Assembly: GCA_001970955.1 (NCBI GenBank)
Contig: MPUH01000191.1
Location: 21,986-85,985 of the forward strand
Origin: Stentor coeruleus
Taxonomy: Eukaryota; Ciliophora; Heterotrichea; Heterotrichida; Stentoridae
Direction: 5' to 3'
DNA length: 64,000 bases
Position numbers and translations under genes: made by a program. Shown here piece by piece: positions 39,167 to 47,747 of this stretch. Numbering within the stretch: the stretch's first letter is position 1; every line of letters starts with the position of its first letter. The notes beneath the pieces were generated by a model, which worked only from the letters and a program-made list of their open reading frames with translations, was not told the origin of the DNA and did not search any database.

Positions 39167-39525
39167 TATATAATAAAATTCTTAAGATAAATAATGGATA
39201 AATAAGATTTTTTAGGCTTGGTTAAGATAGGAGGATTTTGTAATATTTGTGATGATGATATTGAATATGTTATGAGTATGTAAAAATAAATCATTGGGGA
39301 AACTTGAAATCCTAGGATAAGTATGATAAATATTTTTTTTCCTAATAGGAAAATTTGATGAGAGACTTGCTTTCTACCAGAGCTATTTGATATCATGGTT
39401 TTGAATTCATATAAAGAATAGGTATGAAACATTAAGCAAATCATAGGATTTAGTATAAAAAAAAGCTTGTTTTCATATACCTCATCCTCCTCAAAGCTAT
39501 ATTTTTTCTCTTTTTTACTTTCCAT
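39166..39525 (-). CDS. Possible small two-helix membrane protein
   Basis: 119 residues starting MESKKEKKYSFEEDEVYEN after a TATAAT-like context. Two hydrophobic segments are visible (FFILNPMICLMFHTY and IFIILILGFQVSPMIYFYIL). No family recognised. Its TAA shares a base with the ATG of the hydrolase gene (TAATG), an odd arrangement in a eukaryote. It could be a true short gene, or a partly spurious frame in the 5' flank. Confidence 0.4.
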   Translation of the reverse strand: MESKKEKKYSFEEDEVYENKLFFILNPMICLMFHTYSLYEFKTMISNSSGRKQVSHQIFLLGKKIFIILILGFQVSPMIYFYILITYSISSSQILQNPPILTKPKKSYLSIIYLKNFII

Positions 39526-39549
39526 ATTATACCATTATCTAAATATTAA

Positions 39550-40042
39550 TCAAATTGATGAACTTGAATTTCCATAATCAGAATACTCATTTTCTAAATA
39601 CCCTTTTAATTGGCTTCTTGCATAACACACATCTGATGTATGCCCTTTTCTTCCACATTGACTACATATCAAATCAACATAGCATGTTGCAACTTTATGC
39701 TTTATAAGACTTTATATATAAGCTATGATCATAGGATTTAAAATCACATCTGAAAATGCGTCGCTTTTAACATTTTCAATCCCATAATTTTGCATCATTT
39801 CAATTGATTTCTTAAAACAAGTCCAAAATCCTTCATACTCATTTGAACAGTCAATTTCAAGAATCCCTTCTAATTTTTCTACACCAATAATTTTTTTTAT
39901 ATTCCTTTTCTTGGATTTTTTGTTTGTTATCTTCTTTACTATAAGCTATATAATATTTTTCTTGTTTTAAAGGGACTATCCAAACTTTCCATGGGCTTTC
40001 ACAAGCTCCATTCTGGCCTGTGTTTCTTCTTTTTAAGGCCAT
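39550..40042 (-). pseudogene. Broken gene with CCHC zinc knuckle
   Basis: The frame from ATG 40042 (MALKRRNTGQNGACESPWKV...) shifts at a run of eight A near 39900; the next frame continues coding-like (EKLEGILEIDCSNEYEGFW...) but meets TAA near 39709. It resumes as HKVATCYVDLICSQCGRKG and HTSDVCYARSQLKG, a CX2CX4HX4C zinc knuckle, ending at TGA 39550. So one frameshift and one stop break an otherwise continuous protein of about 160 residues. Nearby N40129 suggests low sequence quality, so the frameshift may be an error. Zinc knuckles of this type occur in nucleic-acid-binding and mobile-element proteins. Confidence 0.5.
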
Positions 40043-40044
40043 TC

Positions 40045-40214
40045 TGATATTTAATAGAAATGATGGTTGAGTCTGGTACCTTAGACAGCATAGTTTATAC
40101 TTTTTAAGTGTTATTTAAAATTAATCATNTGATATTTAATAGAAATGATGGTTGAGTCTGGTACCTTAGATAGCATAGTTTATACTTTTTTAAGTGTTAT
40201 TTAAAATTAATCAT
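40045..40214. repeat. Duplicated contig end around N40129
   Basis: About 84 bases starting TGATATTTAATAGAAATGAT are present on both sides of a single N, with one extra T and one A/G-type difference. Confidence 0.85.
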
Positions 40215-40706
40215 TTTTTTCAAGATCTTACAATTTTTCAAATGCTCCTAGTTTATGTATTTTTATTATAATTTACCTAATATTCTCTTCGTTTTTGATA
40301 TCCATATTCGTCCCATTATCTTTTTTCAATTTTCGCTTGAAAACAACCTAGAAAGCTTCTATATTATGTGCATTTACTTCTAATTTTCCATTTATATAGC
40401 AAACAACTAGCTTACAAATCTGTAATCCATCATATGAAAAGAGTATATTTCCAGCTAAATATATCCAATTTCTCCAATTCGAATTCACACAACAATATTG
40501 CAATTTCCCCCACAGAATCTAGCCTCTCCTTCAAACCAGAATCATTCCTCATTCTAATTTAGCAGTTCAAAATCTTAATCAATCCAATATCACTTAAACC
40601 AACTCAAATACTAGAAAAAAATGTATATTTTAATACAAATCACATTACAAAAACCTAACCTCTATCCTCAATACATTTTTTACCTCTATCTTAATTCTAT
40701 TTTAGC
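40215..40706. other. Intergenic
   Basis: C-rich and G-poor, as expected for the 3' flank of the leftward RPS23 gene. Frames on the plus strand here are artefacts of that composition. Nothing else seen. Confidence 0.6.
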
Positions 40707-41138
40707 TTATCTAGGCTTTTCCTTTTTGTGCAAGTACAAAGCCTTAAGAGAAACTCCTTTAACCTTAACCACTTTAAACCTAACTCCCGGGATATCACCA
40801 ACTGCATGTCCACTACGACCAAATCCAGCAACTAGCACTTCATCATTTTCATCAATGAAATTCAAACACCCATCATTAGGGACAAAAGCAGCTATTTTCT
40901 TACCATTTTTCTTCAAAAGCACTCTGACACATTTTCTCACAGCAGAGTTAGGCTGTTTTGATTCTATACCTAACTTTTCTACTACTATTCCTTTAGCATG
41001 AGAAGTACCAGCAAAAGGCTTTTTGAATTTGGAACTTAAGTGAGCTTTTTTATAACCTTTGTCGGCCCATCTCTGTTCACGTCGTCGCTTCTTTAGTTTA
41101 CGGCCAGCACGGATACCTCGGGGTTTCCCAGCAGCCAT
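40707..41138 (-). CDS. RPS23: 40S ribosomal protein uS12 (RPS23)
   Basis: 143 residues, the normal length. The family core is intact: [74 protein letters not shown]. The conserved proline of the PNS loop at the decoding centre, which is hydroxylated in other eukaryotes, is present. The N-terminus [21 protein letters not shown] is slightly longer than in animals. Single exon. Confidence 0.98.
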   Translation of the reverse strand: MAAGKPRGIRAGRKLKKRRREQRWADKGYKKAHLSSKFKKPFAGTSHAKGIVVEKLGIESKQPNSAVRKCVRVLLKKNGKKIAAFVPNDGCLNFIDENDEVLVAGFGRSGHAVGDIPGVRFKVVKVKGVSLKALYLHKKEKPR

Positions 41139-41461
41139 GATTATTATCAGCCATTGTATATTAAAAGTTAATTAGTTTTATAGGCTTTTTGATTCAAGGT
41201 TTGAGGATGTTGATAGGGGTTTTTTATTTTGAGTTGATGAGGATTAAGGTTTTGATGTGATTTTTTAAGATAGGAGGAGTATTAGAAAGGTATGGAGATT
41301 TTGATATGGTGAGGAATAGATGTTTGATGTTTTAGTTTTTTAAAAGTTTTTTTTATATTCAATTATTACAAGGGCTGGACAATAGTCAAGCGATAATTCC
41401 TAACTAATACTAATACTCAATTATTATTAGTGATTTTATTTGTGGATACAATATTTTCAAG
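41139..41461. other. Intergenic, co-directional minus-strand pair
   Basis: G-rich next to RPS23, then AT-rich. No gene seen. Confidence 0.6.
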
Positions 41462-42061
41462 TTAATTATTGTATTTCCTATACTCATCTAATATCTTGAG
41501 CCCGCCGATTTTTGTAGCTTCTTCTCTAAAATGAGAACATAGTATAGAATGTCTGAAAACTGTTCTGATAAGTTTATTAACTTCGTATTTCCAATTAGGT
41601 ATTTTCATAATGTTTAGTACTTTACTACTTCCAGGCCCAATCGAAGATTTCCTATTTTCCTTAGTAGTTTTCCCAGTGGAGTTTACTCTAGAGCTGTTTT
41701 TAGCTTTGGTCGACATTTTAGAAGAATTCAACGTTGTTTTTGAAGTATTAAGTTTAGCCTTAAAGTTTGTTGGTGTTCGTTTATTTTTTGGTGTTGATGC
41801 TGATCTAAGCTTTTTAGATATAATCACTTTTGGCTGCTGAGGATAGAGAACTTGTTGTGAGTCATTAAATATTCTAGTTTGCAAAATCTTAAGCGGATGA
41901 TCACTACGTAAACTTGTGTTAGCATTTGAAAAACTTTCTAAAGGCTCTTGTGCTGATGTTATTATGTCAATATAATTAACTGTTTCAGTTATACCTTTTT
42001 CATGATAAGCTTGCAAAATTTTTCTTTCATCTTCGCTAAGTTTAGCATAGACTTCTAGCAT
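41462..42061 (-). CDS. Basic Ser/Thr/Lys-rich protein, unknown
   Basis: 199 residues. Residues 1-40 form a helix (YAKLSEDERKILQAYHEKGI); about 85-150 is a basic low-complexity linker rich in Ser, Thr, Asn and Lys (KRTPTNFKAKLNTSKTTLN); the last 45 residues are again ordered (IPNWKYEVNKLIRTVFRHSI ... GLKILDEYRKYNN). No known domain recognised. The two conserved-looking ends joined by a basic linker suggest a scaffolding or microtubule-associated type, but that is only an impression. Confidence 0.65.
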   Translation of the reverse strand: MLEVYAKLSEDERKILQAYHEKGITETVNYIDIITSAQEPLESFSNANTSLRSDHPLKILQTRIFNDSQQVLYPQQPKVIISKKLRSASTPKNKRTPTNFKAKLNTSKTTLNSSKMSTKAKNSSRVNSTGKTTKENRKSSIGPGSSKVLNIMKIPNWKYEVNKLIRTVFRHSILCSHFREEATKIGGLKILDEYRKYNN

Positions 42062-42190
42062 AATTTTTAAATATTTGATAAGAAAAATGCTAGTCTTGAA
42101 GGGAAGTTATAATTTTAAGATTTGGAATTAAAAACCTATCATTAAAACCTATATAAAAAAACCGACAAAACTAATCAAGCATATAAAAAA

Positions 42191-43537
42191 TTATGGGATT
42201 TGTATAAGTTTATGAGTATTCAAGTCAAATTTCCACAAATTTTTATGCTCCAAAAAGAACACCTTATTATAATACGATATTGAGCTACACACTCCATACC
42301 ATATCCTAAAAGGTATTTTCATTTCCATAACAACTTCTTCATTATCAAGTCTAATCGCATTAAGTGTTTCTGAGTTTAAAACCAAAATACTCTTATCAAT
42401 TGCAGGAAGGAGTCTACAAGGGCCATCATTAGGTAAACAAATATTCATAGCAACAAAAGAATCATAGGCTGGGTCATACTTTTCAATAACCCTACTACCT
42501 TTACCAGCAACATAAAACAGTTCATTAATAAAAACTACAGTTGTGTTGAATTTAGGCTCTTTCATATCAGCAATTTCAAGCCATTGTAAAGTTCTTAGGT
42601 CAAGTTTTTCACAATCTTTAAGTGCCTGTTGTTTAGCATAGTCCCATCCACCAAATACATAAACAAAACTCTCATTATATGCCATGGCAAAACAGTCTCT
42701 TGAAACGACCATTTCATTTATTTCGCATGCCGACATCAATGTTGGGTCGATTTTTTCGCATTTTTTAACACTTTCGCCTTTAACTCTCCCTCCTGCTATA
42801 AGTACACTACCATCTGGCAATACACAACATCCAGAAACCCTTCTTATATCTAAACCTTGTACTTTTGCACTACTACTTTTTTCTTCAATTGGACTAAAAA
42901 CTATAAGTTCTTGGCTTGCAAAGTCAGGAAACACAATTCTTGAGTTCATAGCTTCGATTTCTCTGAAAAAAAAACTCACCATTTGAGGCAAAAGGGTCAA
43001 TATTGGGTCTGTTATTAAATGAAAATCCAATGGTTCTAATGACAATTGTTCAGCTACAGATCTGTCTGTAAGGATTTTTTCTAATAAACTATCCCCTTCA
43101 TATCCTTTTGAATATCTTATGTTTGACAAAGATTGTTTTATGTTTGCTAGTTGAGTTTCATGCTTTTCACATAAGGTTTCAAGTTCTTCTGATTTCTTTT
43201 CAAGCTCTTTGTCGACTAGTCTTTTTAGTTCTTCTCCTGCTAATTGGATTTCGAGTAAAGATTTGTCTTTGATAAATTGAAGACGCTCAAGACGTTGTTG
43301 AACTTTTATTATGAGGTCGTCGATTGTGCTCATTTTTTCAAAGAACTTTTTTTCTTCTCGACGTGTTTTGACGAATGGGGAAGCTTGCATTGGTAAAAGT
43401 GTATGTGTACGATCGGTTGCACTTACTAGATGTGTGGGGAGGCAAGATTTACAGAAACGAGATCGAAAAGAGTCGCAAAGACAGATCATTATAGCTTCAC
43501 CTGCGCATCCTCGGCATTTTGGGGCTTCGTCAGTCAT
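42191..43537 (-). CDS. B-box-like / coiled-coil / kelch-repeat protein
   Basis: 448 residues from ATG 43537 (MTDEAPKCRGCAGEA); the longer in-frame start lies inside the tRNA gene. An N-terminal B-box-like zinc region (CRGC, CLCDSF, FCKSCLPTH, about residues 8-45) is followed by a coiled coil (about 65-140). The C-terminal half has kelch-type blades, e.g. GCCVLPDGSVLIAGGRVKGE, FVYVFGGWDYAKQQ and LFYVAGKGSRVIEKYDPAYD, with GG doublets and spaced Tyr/Trp. This is the architecture of ciliate and plasmodial B-box/kelch proteins; function unknown, perhaps an adaptor for ubiquitination. Confidence 0.82.
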   Translation of the reverse strand: MTDEAPKCRGCAGEAIMICLCDSFRSRFCKSCLPTHLVSATDRTHTLLPMQASPFVKTRREEKKFFEKMSTIDDLIIKVQQRLERLQFIKDKSLLEIQLAGEELKRLVDKELEKKSEELETLCEKHETQLANIKQSLSNIRYSKGYEGDSLLEKILTDRSVAEQLSLEPLDFHLITDPILTLLPQMVSFFFREIEAMNSRIVFPDFASQELIVFSPIEEKSSSAKVQGLDIRRVSGCCVLPDGSVLIAGGRVKGESVKKCEKIDPTLMSACEINEMVVSRDCFAMAYNESFVYVFGGWDYAKQQALKDCEKLDLRTLQWLEIADMKEPKFNTTVVFINELFYVAGKGSRVIEKYDPAYDSFVAMNICLPNDGPCRLLPAIDKSILVLNSETLNAIRLDNEEVVMEMKIPFRIWYGVCSSISYYNKVFFLEHKNLWKFDLNTHKLIQIP

Positions 43538-43541
43538 ATTT

Positions 43542-43547
43542 AAAAAA
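43542..43547 (-). terminator. RNA polymerase III T-run terminator
   Basis: Six T on the minus strand start five bases beyond the tRNA 3' end and finish four bases before the kelch-gene start codon. Confidence 0.75.
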
Positions 43548-43551
43548 GTAT

Positions 43552-43623
43552 TCCGCATCCGGGACTCGAACCCGGGTCTTTTGGGTGAGAGCCAAATATC
43601 CTAACCATCTAGACTAATGCGGA
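43552..43623 (-). tRNA. tRNA-Glu (CTC)
   Basis: A 72-base cloverleaf. The acceptor stem pairs TCCGCAT with ATGCGGA; the D arm contains TCTAGATGGTTAGGAT; the anticodon stem TTTGG/CCAAA encloses loop CTCTCAC with anticodon CTC; the T arm is CCGGGTTCGAGTCCCGG. No intron, and CCA is not encoded. The A and B boxes are canonical. Confidence 0.97.
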
Positions 43624-44586
43624 TACTTTTCATATCTGATTTTTAAATATATACCTTTATTGGAATTGCTCAAGCATTGCTTGAGCCTATATAAATTAGA
43701 ACTTTTTTAATATTGAAAAATATAGGATTTTAGTTAATTATTGGTATATAATTGATATAATAAGATGCTATAAATCAAATAATATTCATAAACTTAAAAA
43801 CTAAATACACTGTTTTCCTCTACGCAGAAAAATTAATTTTCCTACAGTGTGATATAAATTTAGCTTGATTTTAGACATTATTGGATTATTTGTATTAAGG
43901 TTAAAAAGTTATGAGTTTCAGCTTTTGGTTTGGATAAAAGATTTATGTTTTTTAGTTTATTTGAAGAAAAAAAATATGAAGAAATAGGGTTGTATAGGAT
44001 TGACATTGGGAAGAGTTGTGTTTTTTGTAGCTTAATATGTTATTTTTGACACTATCCAAGATGCAATGCTTTGGCAAAACTAAATCTTGGAAAAGAATAC
44101 GAGAGAGGTTTTAGATATTGTGCAAATCCAGGATGCCCTAAAACTTAGATTGGTGGTGCAAGGTACATCCTCTCATGGAAAATGCATCCATAGTTTCAAC
44201 TACGTAAAATATTAAAGGACGTAGTAGAAGGATCGTATAATAATAACGTGTCATCATTTTATGTATAACTTTGCAATTACTTGTTATTGAAGTTTATAGA
44301 TTTAGCCTATGATTTGTTCAATAAGATTCCATAGTATTTTTTTATACATTATCTGTAAGAACAACTCTTTCCATGTAGAAGTTTTGATTTTACACAAAAG
44401 AAGTTTTCTAAATTTTAACCCTTTCTAATTTAGTCTCAAATTTTTCTAATTGCTTAATTTCTACTTGGTCGCCTACTAATCATTAATAATAATTAAATCA
44501 TAAGAATCTAACAAACAAAAAACTATTCAAAAACTAAAAATGTAGAGCATTTAAAAAAATAATCTTCATCACTATTAAATTTTCTT
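43624..44586. other. Gene-poor stretch, left unit of a tandem duplication
   Basis: A perfect 8-bp palindromic hairpin (GCTCAAGC-ATT-GCTTGAGC, 43668-43686) lies upstream of the tRNA, next to TATATAA. 44040-44560 is similar to 45300-45830 (for example ATATTGTGCAAATCCA and GGTGGTGCAAGGTACAT in both). No intact coding frame. Confidence 0.55.
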
Positions 44587-44963
44587 TTATCTATTTTGCT
44601 TTATACTACTAAGAAACTTGTATTCTAAATCATTTTCCTTAATTTGGTTTCTCATTTCATCATAAGCGTCAAATTTTACCTTACGGAATTTCTCTTCATC
44701 AGAAGGAGGTGAAAATCCCCTAAAATATTTAGCATCACATTGTACAAATCTTCTTCCAGGAAGCAAAGATCCAATTCCAAAATGATGAAGTTTAAATTTT
44801 TTTTTTCTTCTACAGGATGATTCTTAGCTATACTTTTTGGATCAACTTTTACTTTATCGCAATTTACCTTACAAATTGATTTGTATATTTGGCATATACC
44901 ACAATTGCTACATTTTTTTATAGTCTTGTTTGTGTAAACACCAAATTTCTTTTTTCGCCTCAT
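44587..44963 (-). pseudogene. Frameshifted copy of the 131-residue Cys-containing gene
   Basis: The start MRRKKKFGVYTNKTIKKCSN and VDPKSIAKNHPVEE match the intact gene at 45837-46232. After that an indel in an A/T run throws the frame; the other frame then continues the homology (HHFGIGSLLPGRRFVQCDAK ...) to a stop at 44587. The copy retains several Cys (CSNCGICQIYKSICKVNC). Either a real pseudogene or a sequencing slip in the run of T near 44800. Confidence 0.7.
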
Positions 44964-44999
44964 AATATTATATTATAATAAATTAGTTTGATTAGATAT

Positions 45000-45836
45000 A
45001 TATAATAAATAAAATAAAATAAGTTAATTTATTATTTGGGTGGCATGGTTTAAGCCATGTCTGATCAAGGTTTGTTGAGCCTACGATCTACTCCTTTAGG
45101 CAGATTCGGTATATTAAACCATTTGTTGTTGCTGCTATATGACTATTTACTTGGTTGAGGAAGTCTTTTCTTTTTTTTTCTTTAGCGTTAAGATAATGGA
45201 AGTAACTTTTGTATTCACCTTATTTTTTTTGAAGATTCCAGCTTGCTTTAAGCATGCTTTGAAGTTCTTATGATGTTCGTAGCAAACTGGACATTTAGTT
45301 CTAGAAGTTTATGGGTGCTTTCTGGTTTGGTACATCTTTGATAAAACTAAAACTGGAAAAGGATCCGAGGGAGGCTTTTGGATATTGTGCAAATCCAAGA
45401 GGCCAATAAAACTTAGATTGGGTGGTGCAAGGTACATTCTCTCATGGCTAATACATCATAATTTTAGCTACGTAAAAATAGTGGGATAATACAGTAGAAG
45501 GATTGTATAATAATAGCACATCATTATTTTATGTATAACTTTGCATATACTTGTTATTGAAGTTCATATGATTTTTTCAATAAGATTCCATAGTATCTTT
45601 TTATTTTTATCTTTAAGAACAGCATTTTCCATGTATGAGTTTTGATTTTACACAAAAGAGTTTCCTAATGTAGCCTCAAATTTTCCTTATTGCTATTTCT
45701 ACTTGGTCGCCTACTGATCAATAATAATATTTAAATCATAAGAATCTAACAAAAAAACCTATTCAAAAACTAAAATTTACTAAAATCTTCAACTATAAAA
45801 TTTATCTAGAGCATTCACAAAAAAAAAAAAAAATCT
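45000..45836. other. Gene-poor stretch containing one copy of an inverted element
   Basis: 45039-45148 is one copy of the inverted element described separately. 45300-45830 is the non-coding part of duplication unit 2. A run of 15 A occurs near 45820. No intact gene. Confidence 0.55.
45039..45148 (+). repeat. Element A of a dispersed inverted pair
   Basis: About 110 bases similar to the reverse complement of 55987-56093, including a 28-base exact match (45094-45121). Its reverse strand partly reads KWFNIPNLPKG, broken by stops further on. Confidence 0.75.
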
Positions 45837-46232
45837 TTACCACTTATTAAATGCTCCTTTATCTATCTTGCTTATACTTCTTTCAAGCTCATATTCTAAA
45901 TCATTTTCCTTAATTTGGCTTCTAATTTCATTATAAGCTTCAACTTTTCCCTTATGAAATCTAGGTGTATCCAAAGGAGGTGAATATCCCCTATAATATT
46001 TAGCATGGCATACTAAAAATCTTCTTCCGGGAAGCAAAGATCCAGTTCCAAACTGATGAAGTTTACGCCTTTTACTTCCTATAGAATGATTCTTAGCTAT
46101 ACTTTTCGGATCAACTATTGCTTTATCATATTTTACCTTGCAAATTGATTTGCATATTTTACAAATAACCCAATTTTTACCTTTTCTTATAGACTTGTTT
46201 GAATAAACACCAAATTTCTTTTTTCTCCTCAT
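45837..46232 (-). CDS. Small basic protein with a Cys cluster, unknown
   Basis: 131 residues. N-terminal MRRKKKFGVYSNKSIRKGKN is very basic; a CxxCxxxC cluster follows (VICKICKSICKVKY), then the motif LPGRRFLVCHAKYYRGYSPP with Pro/Gly and aromatic residues, and a charged C-terminal helix. One zinc site is plausible. The paralogue 1.3 kb away is frameshifted, so only this copy may be active. It lies in a decayed, repeat-bearing interval, so an origin from a mobile element is possible but unproven. Confidence 0.6.
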   Translation of the reverse strand: MRRKKKFGVYSNKSIRKGKNWVICKICKSICKVKYDKAIVDPKSIAKNHSIGSKRRKLHQFGTGSLLPGRRFLVCHAKYYRGYSPPLDTPRFHKGKVEAYNEIRSQIKENDLEYELERSISKIDKGAFNKW

Positions 46233-47354
46233 AAAATTATATTAAAATATATTAGTTTGATTAGATATATATATGAGATAAACAAAATAGAAAACTGTTT
46301 TGAGATTTAAAAGAGAGATGGTTTGCTTTATGTATGCTTTTATACATGATTGAAAAGAAGCTTTGTAAGTATAGGCCTTTTTGTTGTGGTTTTAGGATAG
46401 CAGTCCTTAGCAATCAATTTTTCATTTGACTTTTGTGTTTATTCTTTAGAGGTTATTATAAAATGCTGTCTTTTAGAATATTTTTTGAGAAGATTTGCTT
46501 TATTCTTAAGAGTAGTACAATTTTAGTTTTTTTCATTAGATTTTACCTATTAGATCTCACTTTTAGGGTTGCAATGTAGAATTCTGCTGTGAGACTTTTA
46601 TATTTGAGTTTATTAGTTGAATTTTTCTTGTAATCTGATAAATTTCAGATAAATTTTTTGGCTATTATGCAATAAAATTTGTTTGAATGATTTTAGAACT
46701 TATAGATTTCTTAAGTTTTCTATTTTGTAATAAGTAATGTCTTACCTTTTTTAGTAATCTCTCAGTTTCTTGCTATTAGAAATTAGCATCTCCTTTTTGG
46801 TATTATTTTGCATACTAAAATCTTGTAGCATAAATTTGATATAATGGCATTTATATAATAATCATTAATAACCTTAGTTAAAAGCAATTGATACTCTTTA
46901 TAAAGAAAATCTGTTAATGTAGTTTCGATTATTCATCATTTAAAATAAAATATTAGTAATTTTGAAAGAAAATCAATTAAAATTAGCCATCTCAGTACTG
47001 AAAAAGTATCAACACTCTCTACCATCAAAAATGCTCCCTAATAAAATTTGCCACTCTTATTCCAATAAATATAATCAAATCTTTGCTTAAGCCTAATAAT
47101 CTAAATCTTAAGGCATATGCTTATCCTTACTCTAAATATCGAAACTCCATTTTCAAGTTTTTCTTTATAAGTTTTATCTTGAATCCTCATGATAAATCTT
47201 AAACTATTCCAAAACTCCATTCCTCTCTCAATATACCCTTTCCATAAAATCCCTTTTTCACATAAACCATCTAAATCTATTTTTTTCAATCATAAGCCAT
47301 CATCTTCAATCATTCTGCCTATAAAATAATAATCTTATCATAATATTTTATTAC
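46233..47354. other. Gene-poor stretch with relic coding sequence
   Basis: On the minus strand 47289-47101 reads as a 62-codon frame (MKKIDLDGLCEKGILWKGYI...) and adjoining frames below it (RFDYIYWNKSGKFY, ESVDTFSVLRWLI) look coding-like but are broken by stops. This may be a decayed mobile-element or host gene. 46300-46760 is G/T-rich without a gene. Confidence 0.4.
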
Positions 47355-47747
47355 TTAAAAAACATTACAACAAATCACACAGCTTTTATTTTTCTTATGT
47401 TGAACTACAACACTATTAGTATCAATCACTGCAGATGTAGATACTCTGCTTCTTCTCTCAGGAAATATTTTCTTGGTTTTTTCAATTTTTTCCTTTAAAG
47501 TTTTCAGATCTTCTTTTGCTTGAATTTTTTTTCTATTTACCTTATAAAAATATTTGGCTCTAATACAATACTCAGCATTTAAAAAATTCTCATCGATGCT
47601 GATTTTTTTCCTTTCTGAATCAAGTGTGTCTTTTACTTCAAGAGGGTTCTGGGCTTTTATATTATTTTCGGAATTTTCTTCTTCGTTTGAAGGAAAAATA
47701 CTTATATGATATTCCCATGAAAAAGGTCTTGGATGGTCTTGAGTCAT
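47355..47747 (-). CDS. Small predicted prenylated protein (CNVF), cluster member 1, A-like
   Basis: 130 residues from ATG 47747. The N-terminus MTQDHPRPFSWEYHISIFPS resembles subfamily A: a short leader and then Y-x-[IV]-[ST]-[IV]-hydrophobic. The middle is acidic; about residues 60-105 are a charged Lys/Glu helix (KVNRKKIQAKEDLKTLKEKI). The C-terminus KNKSCVICCNVF carries a CaaX box with two or three extra Cys just upstream, suggesting prenylation plus palmitoylation. No catalytic domain. It opposes most of the cluster in orientation. Confidence 0.75.
   Translation of the reverse strand: MTQDHPRPFSWEYHISIFPSNEEENSENNIKAQNPLEVKDTLDSERKKISIDENFLNAEYCIRAKYFYKVNRKKIQAKEDLKTLKEKIEKTKKIFPERRSRVSTSAVIDTNSVVVQHKKNKSCVICCNVF

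Larger units (their letters stand above)
44040..46260. repeat. Tandem duplication, two units of about 1 kb
   Basis: Unit 1 (about 44040-45000) and unit 2 (about 45300-46260) share the same order: a non-coding stretch, then a leftward copy of the MRRKKKFGVY gene. Identity looks moderate to high with many indels, so the duplication is not recent. Confidence 0.75.

Noticed and set aside
40621-41001. Plus-strand 126-codon frame opposite RPS23
   Set aside because: It is antisense to a fully conserved ribosomal protein and has no protein-like composition.
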